A stretch of 7,581 bases of DNA. It comes from Pseudofrankia asymbiotica. Its GTDB lineage: Bacteria; Actinomycetota; Actinomycetes; Frankiales; Frankiaceae. Position 1 is the first letter of the stretch. Every line of letters starts with the position of its first letter. The stretch spans positions 45,435-53,015 of the forward strand of contig NZ_MOMC01000072.1 in assembly GCF_001983105.1 (NCBI RefSeq). Direction: 5' to 3'. Under the pieces are notes generated by a model. That model did no database searches. It was not told where the DNA came from and worked only from the letters and a program-made list of their open reading frames with translations. Below are positions 5,743-7,581 of this stretch, piece by piece. The position numbers and the translations under genes are program-made.

Positions 5743-6867
5743 GTGGACTCAGCGATGGTTGAGCGGCATATCGCCGCGTTGGAGCGGGCGTGCCGCGAGG
5801 CCGAGAACGGCGACGATCTCTTCGGGGACGTCTCCGAGCGCCTCAGGCAGATCCTGCCGTTCGACTGCGGAGCCTGGTTCGGCACCGACCCGGCGACCGT
5901 GCTCGGGACCTTCCCCGTCCGGGTCGAGAACGTCGAGTCGGGCCACTGCGAGTCTTACTGGGAACGGGAGTGCCGCGTCGAGGACGTCCTGCTGTTCCGC
6001 GACGTCGCGCGGTCGAAGGAGGGCGTCGGCACGCTGTACGCGGCCACCGACGACAACCCGGCCCGCAGCGCCCGCTGGCGGGAGTTCATCGCCCCGCAGG
6101 GCTACGGCGACGAGCTACGGGCCGCCTTCCGGCTGGGCGGCGGGACCTGGGGCGTCGTCGACCTGATGCGGGACAAGCACCGGCCGGCGTTCAGCGCCGC
6201 GGACGTGAAGATCATGCGCGCGGTCGTCCCCGCCGTCGCGACCGCGCTGCGCGGATTCGCCACCCGGGACGCGGGCCAGGGCTCCCGCCATCCCGCGGAC
6301 AGCGGCCCCGGCACCGCGCTGTACGACGACGCCGGCCTGCTGCTGTCGCTCGACGAGAACGCCGAGCGCCTGTTCATGGAGCTCGCCGGCCCGTCCTGGT
6401 CCCCGTCGTCCCAGGCGATGACGCCGGTCCGGGCCGTGGTGGCCCGGGCGGCGTCCGTCGCCGCCGGCCGGGACCGTGGGCCGGCGGCGGCCCGGCTGCG
6501 CGCGTCCTCCGGGCGTTGGCTGTCGGTGCACGCGTCCTGCCTGCGCCGCCCCGGCGGGGAGCCGGGCCCGACGGCGCTGATCATCGAGCCGGCGAAGTCG
6601 TCGCAGATCGCGCCGATCATCGTGGAGGCCTACCGGCTGACGGTCCGCGAGCAGGAGATCACCCGCGCGATCGCCCGCGGCCTATCGAACCCGGAGATCG
6701 CCGCCGAGCTCTTCCTCTCGCCGCACACGGTCCGCGACCACCTCAAGACGATCTTCGCGAAGGTCGGCGTCGGCAGCCGGGGCGAGCTCATCGCGAAGCT
6801 CTTCGCCGAGCACTACGGCCCGGTCATCCACGCTCCGGGCGCGCCGGTCGCGCACAGCGAGTTCTGA
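5743..6867 (+). CDS. GAF-domain LuxR family transcriptional regulator
   Basis: The product is a 374-residue DNA-binding regulator. The N-terminal GAF-like sensory domain (about 10-170) has LPFDCGAWFGTDPATVL, an SYWERECRVEDVLLFRD segment, GYGDELRAAFRLGGGTWGVVDLMRD and AFSAADVKIMRAVVPAVATAL. This arrangement is typical of an actinomycete LuxR subgroup. A middle PAS-like stretch (about 190-285) begins TALYDDAGLLLSLDENAERLF. The C-terminal LuxR/GerE helix-turn-helix lies at 299-353, from LTVREQEITRAIARGLSNPE through SPHTVRDHLKTIFAKVGV. There is no receiver domain and no phosphorylation site, so it is probably a ligand-responsive one-component regulator rather than a response regulator. Cysteines 42, 69 and 77 lie in the sensory domain. 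The GTG at 5743 is preferred; ATG 5755 would give 370 residues. Being divergent from the LLM oxidoreductase, it most likely controls that gene and perhaps itself. The ligand is unknown. Confidence 0.9.
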   Translation: MDSAMVERHIAALERACREAENGDDLFGDVSERLRQILPFDCGAWFGTDPATVLGTFPVRVENVESGHCESYWERECRVEDVLLFRDVARSKEGVGTLYAATDDNPARSARWREFIAPQGYGDELRAAFRLGGGTWGVVDLMRDKHRPAFSAADVKIMRAVVPAVATALRGFATRDAGQGSRHPADSGPGTALYDDAGLLLSLDENAERLFMELAGPSWSPSSQAMTPVRAVVARAASVAAGRDRGPAAARLRASSGRWLSVHASCLRRPGGEPGPTALIIEPAKSSQIAPIIVEAYRLTVREQEITRAIARGLSNPEIAAELFLSPHTVRDHLKTIFAKVGVGSRGELIAKLFAEHYGPVIHAPGAPVAHSEF

Positions 6868-7003
6868 GAGCCCGGCGTCGTCAGTCCGGACCGGCCACGG
6901 TCGAGATGACCATGGTCGGAGCCGCTGTGGTGATCCCAGCCGTCGCCGTCGCCGCCTCTGCCTCCGCCGTCGAGGTAGGGGTCGGCGATCTCCGGGCCGT
7001 CGA

Positions 7004-7041
7004 GGTCCGGTCCTCCGGATACCCAGGCGCCGCTTGGCGCC
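7004..7041. terminator. Weak hairpins between the convergent LuxR and pgm genes
   Basis: Two small stems lie side by side. GGCGCC-GCTT-GGCGCC (7026-7041) has a 6-bp stem. GGTCCGG (7004-7010) can pair with CCGGATACC (7015-7023) with a 2-nt bulge. They are 55-92 nt past the pgm stop codon on its downstream side. Stems this short are easily found by chance in GC-rich DNA. The rest of the 228-bp gap (6868-7095) shows no convincing gene. Confidence 0.25.
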
Positions 7042-7095
7042 GCGGGATCGACGTCACGTGAGTCAGGCGTGGCTCGCGTAGTAGCGCGGGCGCGG

Positions 7096-7581
<486 letters not shown>

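Noticed and set aside
6908..6917. GACCATGGTC palindrome after the LuxR gene
   Set aside because: A 10-bp palindrome is expected by chance and it has no partner or context.
6906..7061. Possible small plus-strand gene (ATG at 6906, about 51 codons, Ala/Val-rich) after the LuxR gene
   Set aside because: It has no ribosome site, the frame is continuous with an out-of-frame shadow of the LuxR gene, and the peptide resembles low-complexity translation of GCC/GTC runs.
6868..7095. Open minus-strand frame downstream of pgm, giving a Gly/Asp/His-rich translation, as a possible frameshifted pgm tail or small gene
   Set aside because: The Pgm protein ends with a normal C-terminus. The frame has no start with a ribosome site, and its codon third positions are mixed.

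Overview
The window is very GC-rich, with protein-coding frames strongly biased to G/C at third positions, GTG as well as ATG starts, and several Ala/Pro/Gly-rich segments. Together with an F420-type luciferase-like monooxygenase and a GAF-LuxR regulator, this points to a high-GC actinomycete. A Frankia-like organism is my best guess, but the sequence alone does not prove it.

Layout from left to right. (1) The 3' part of a DUF885 protein (metallopeptidase-like, HEAIPGHH motif) runs in from the left edge and ends at 1084. (2) A 520-residue membrane protein with a DUF4349 domain follows on the same strand (1300-2862). It ends at a perfect 16-bp inverted repeat (2877-2910) that sits between two convergent genes and is a likely bidirectional terminator. 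(3) Two minus-strand genes follow, in transcription order: a luciferase-like (LLM class) flavin/F420-dependent oxidoreductase (5506 down to 4640), then a berberine-bridge-type FAD oxidoreductase (4379 down to 2961). The 260-bp gap between them is full of tandem repeats. (4) Divergent from the LLM gene is a GAF-LuxR transcriptional regulator (5743-6867). The 236-bp divergent region between them carries three inverted repeats. (5) A 228-bp gap leads to the C-terminal part of a phosphoglucomutase (pgm, minus strand), which runs off the right edge.

The regulator, the LLM oxidoreductase and the FAD oxidoreductase look like one self-contained module. The regulator and the first enzyme share a divergent promoter region, and the unit meets its neighbours by convergent junctions on both sides. 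The natural reading is a regulator controlling a two-enzyme redox pathway on a small organic substrate; that substrate cannot be read from the sequence. The DUF885, DUF4349 and pgm genes look like ordinary chromosomal neighbours.

No mobile element, CRISPR array, tRNA or rRNA was seen. I see no clearly new defence or mobile system. The points most worth a second look are the dyads in the divergent promoter, the repeat-rich gap with its frame-preserving repeats and TGATG stop/start overlap, and the unusual two-membrane-segment DUF4349 protein.
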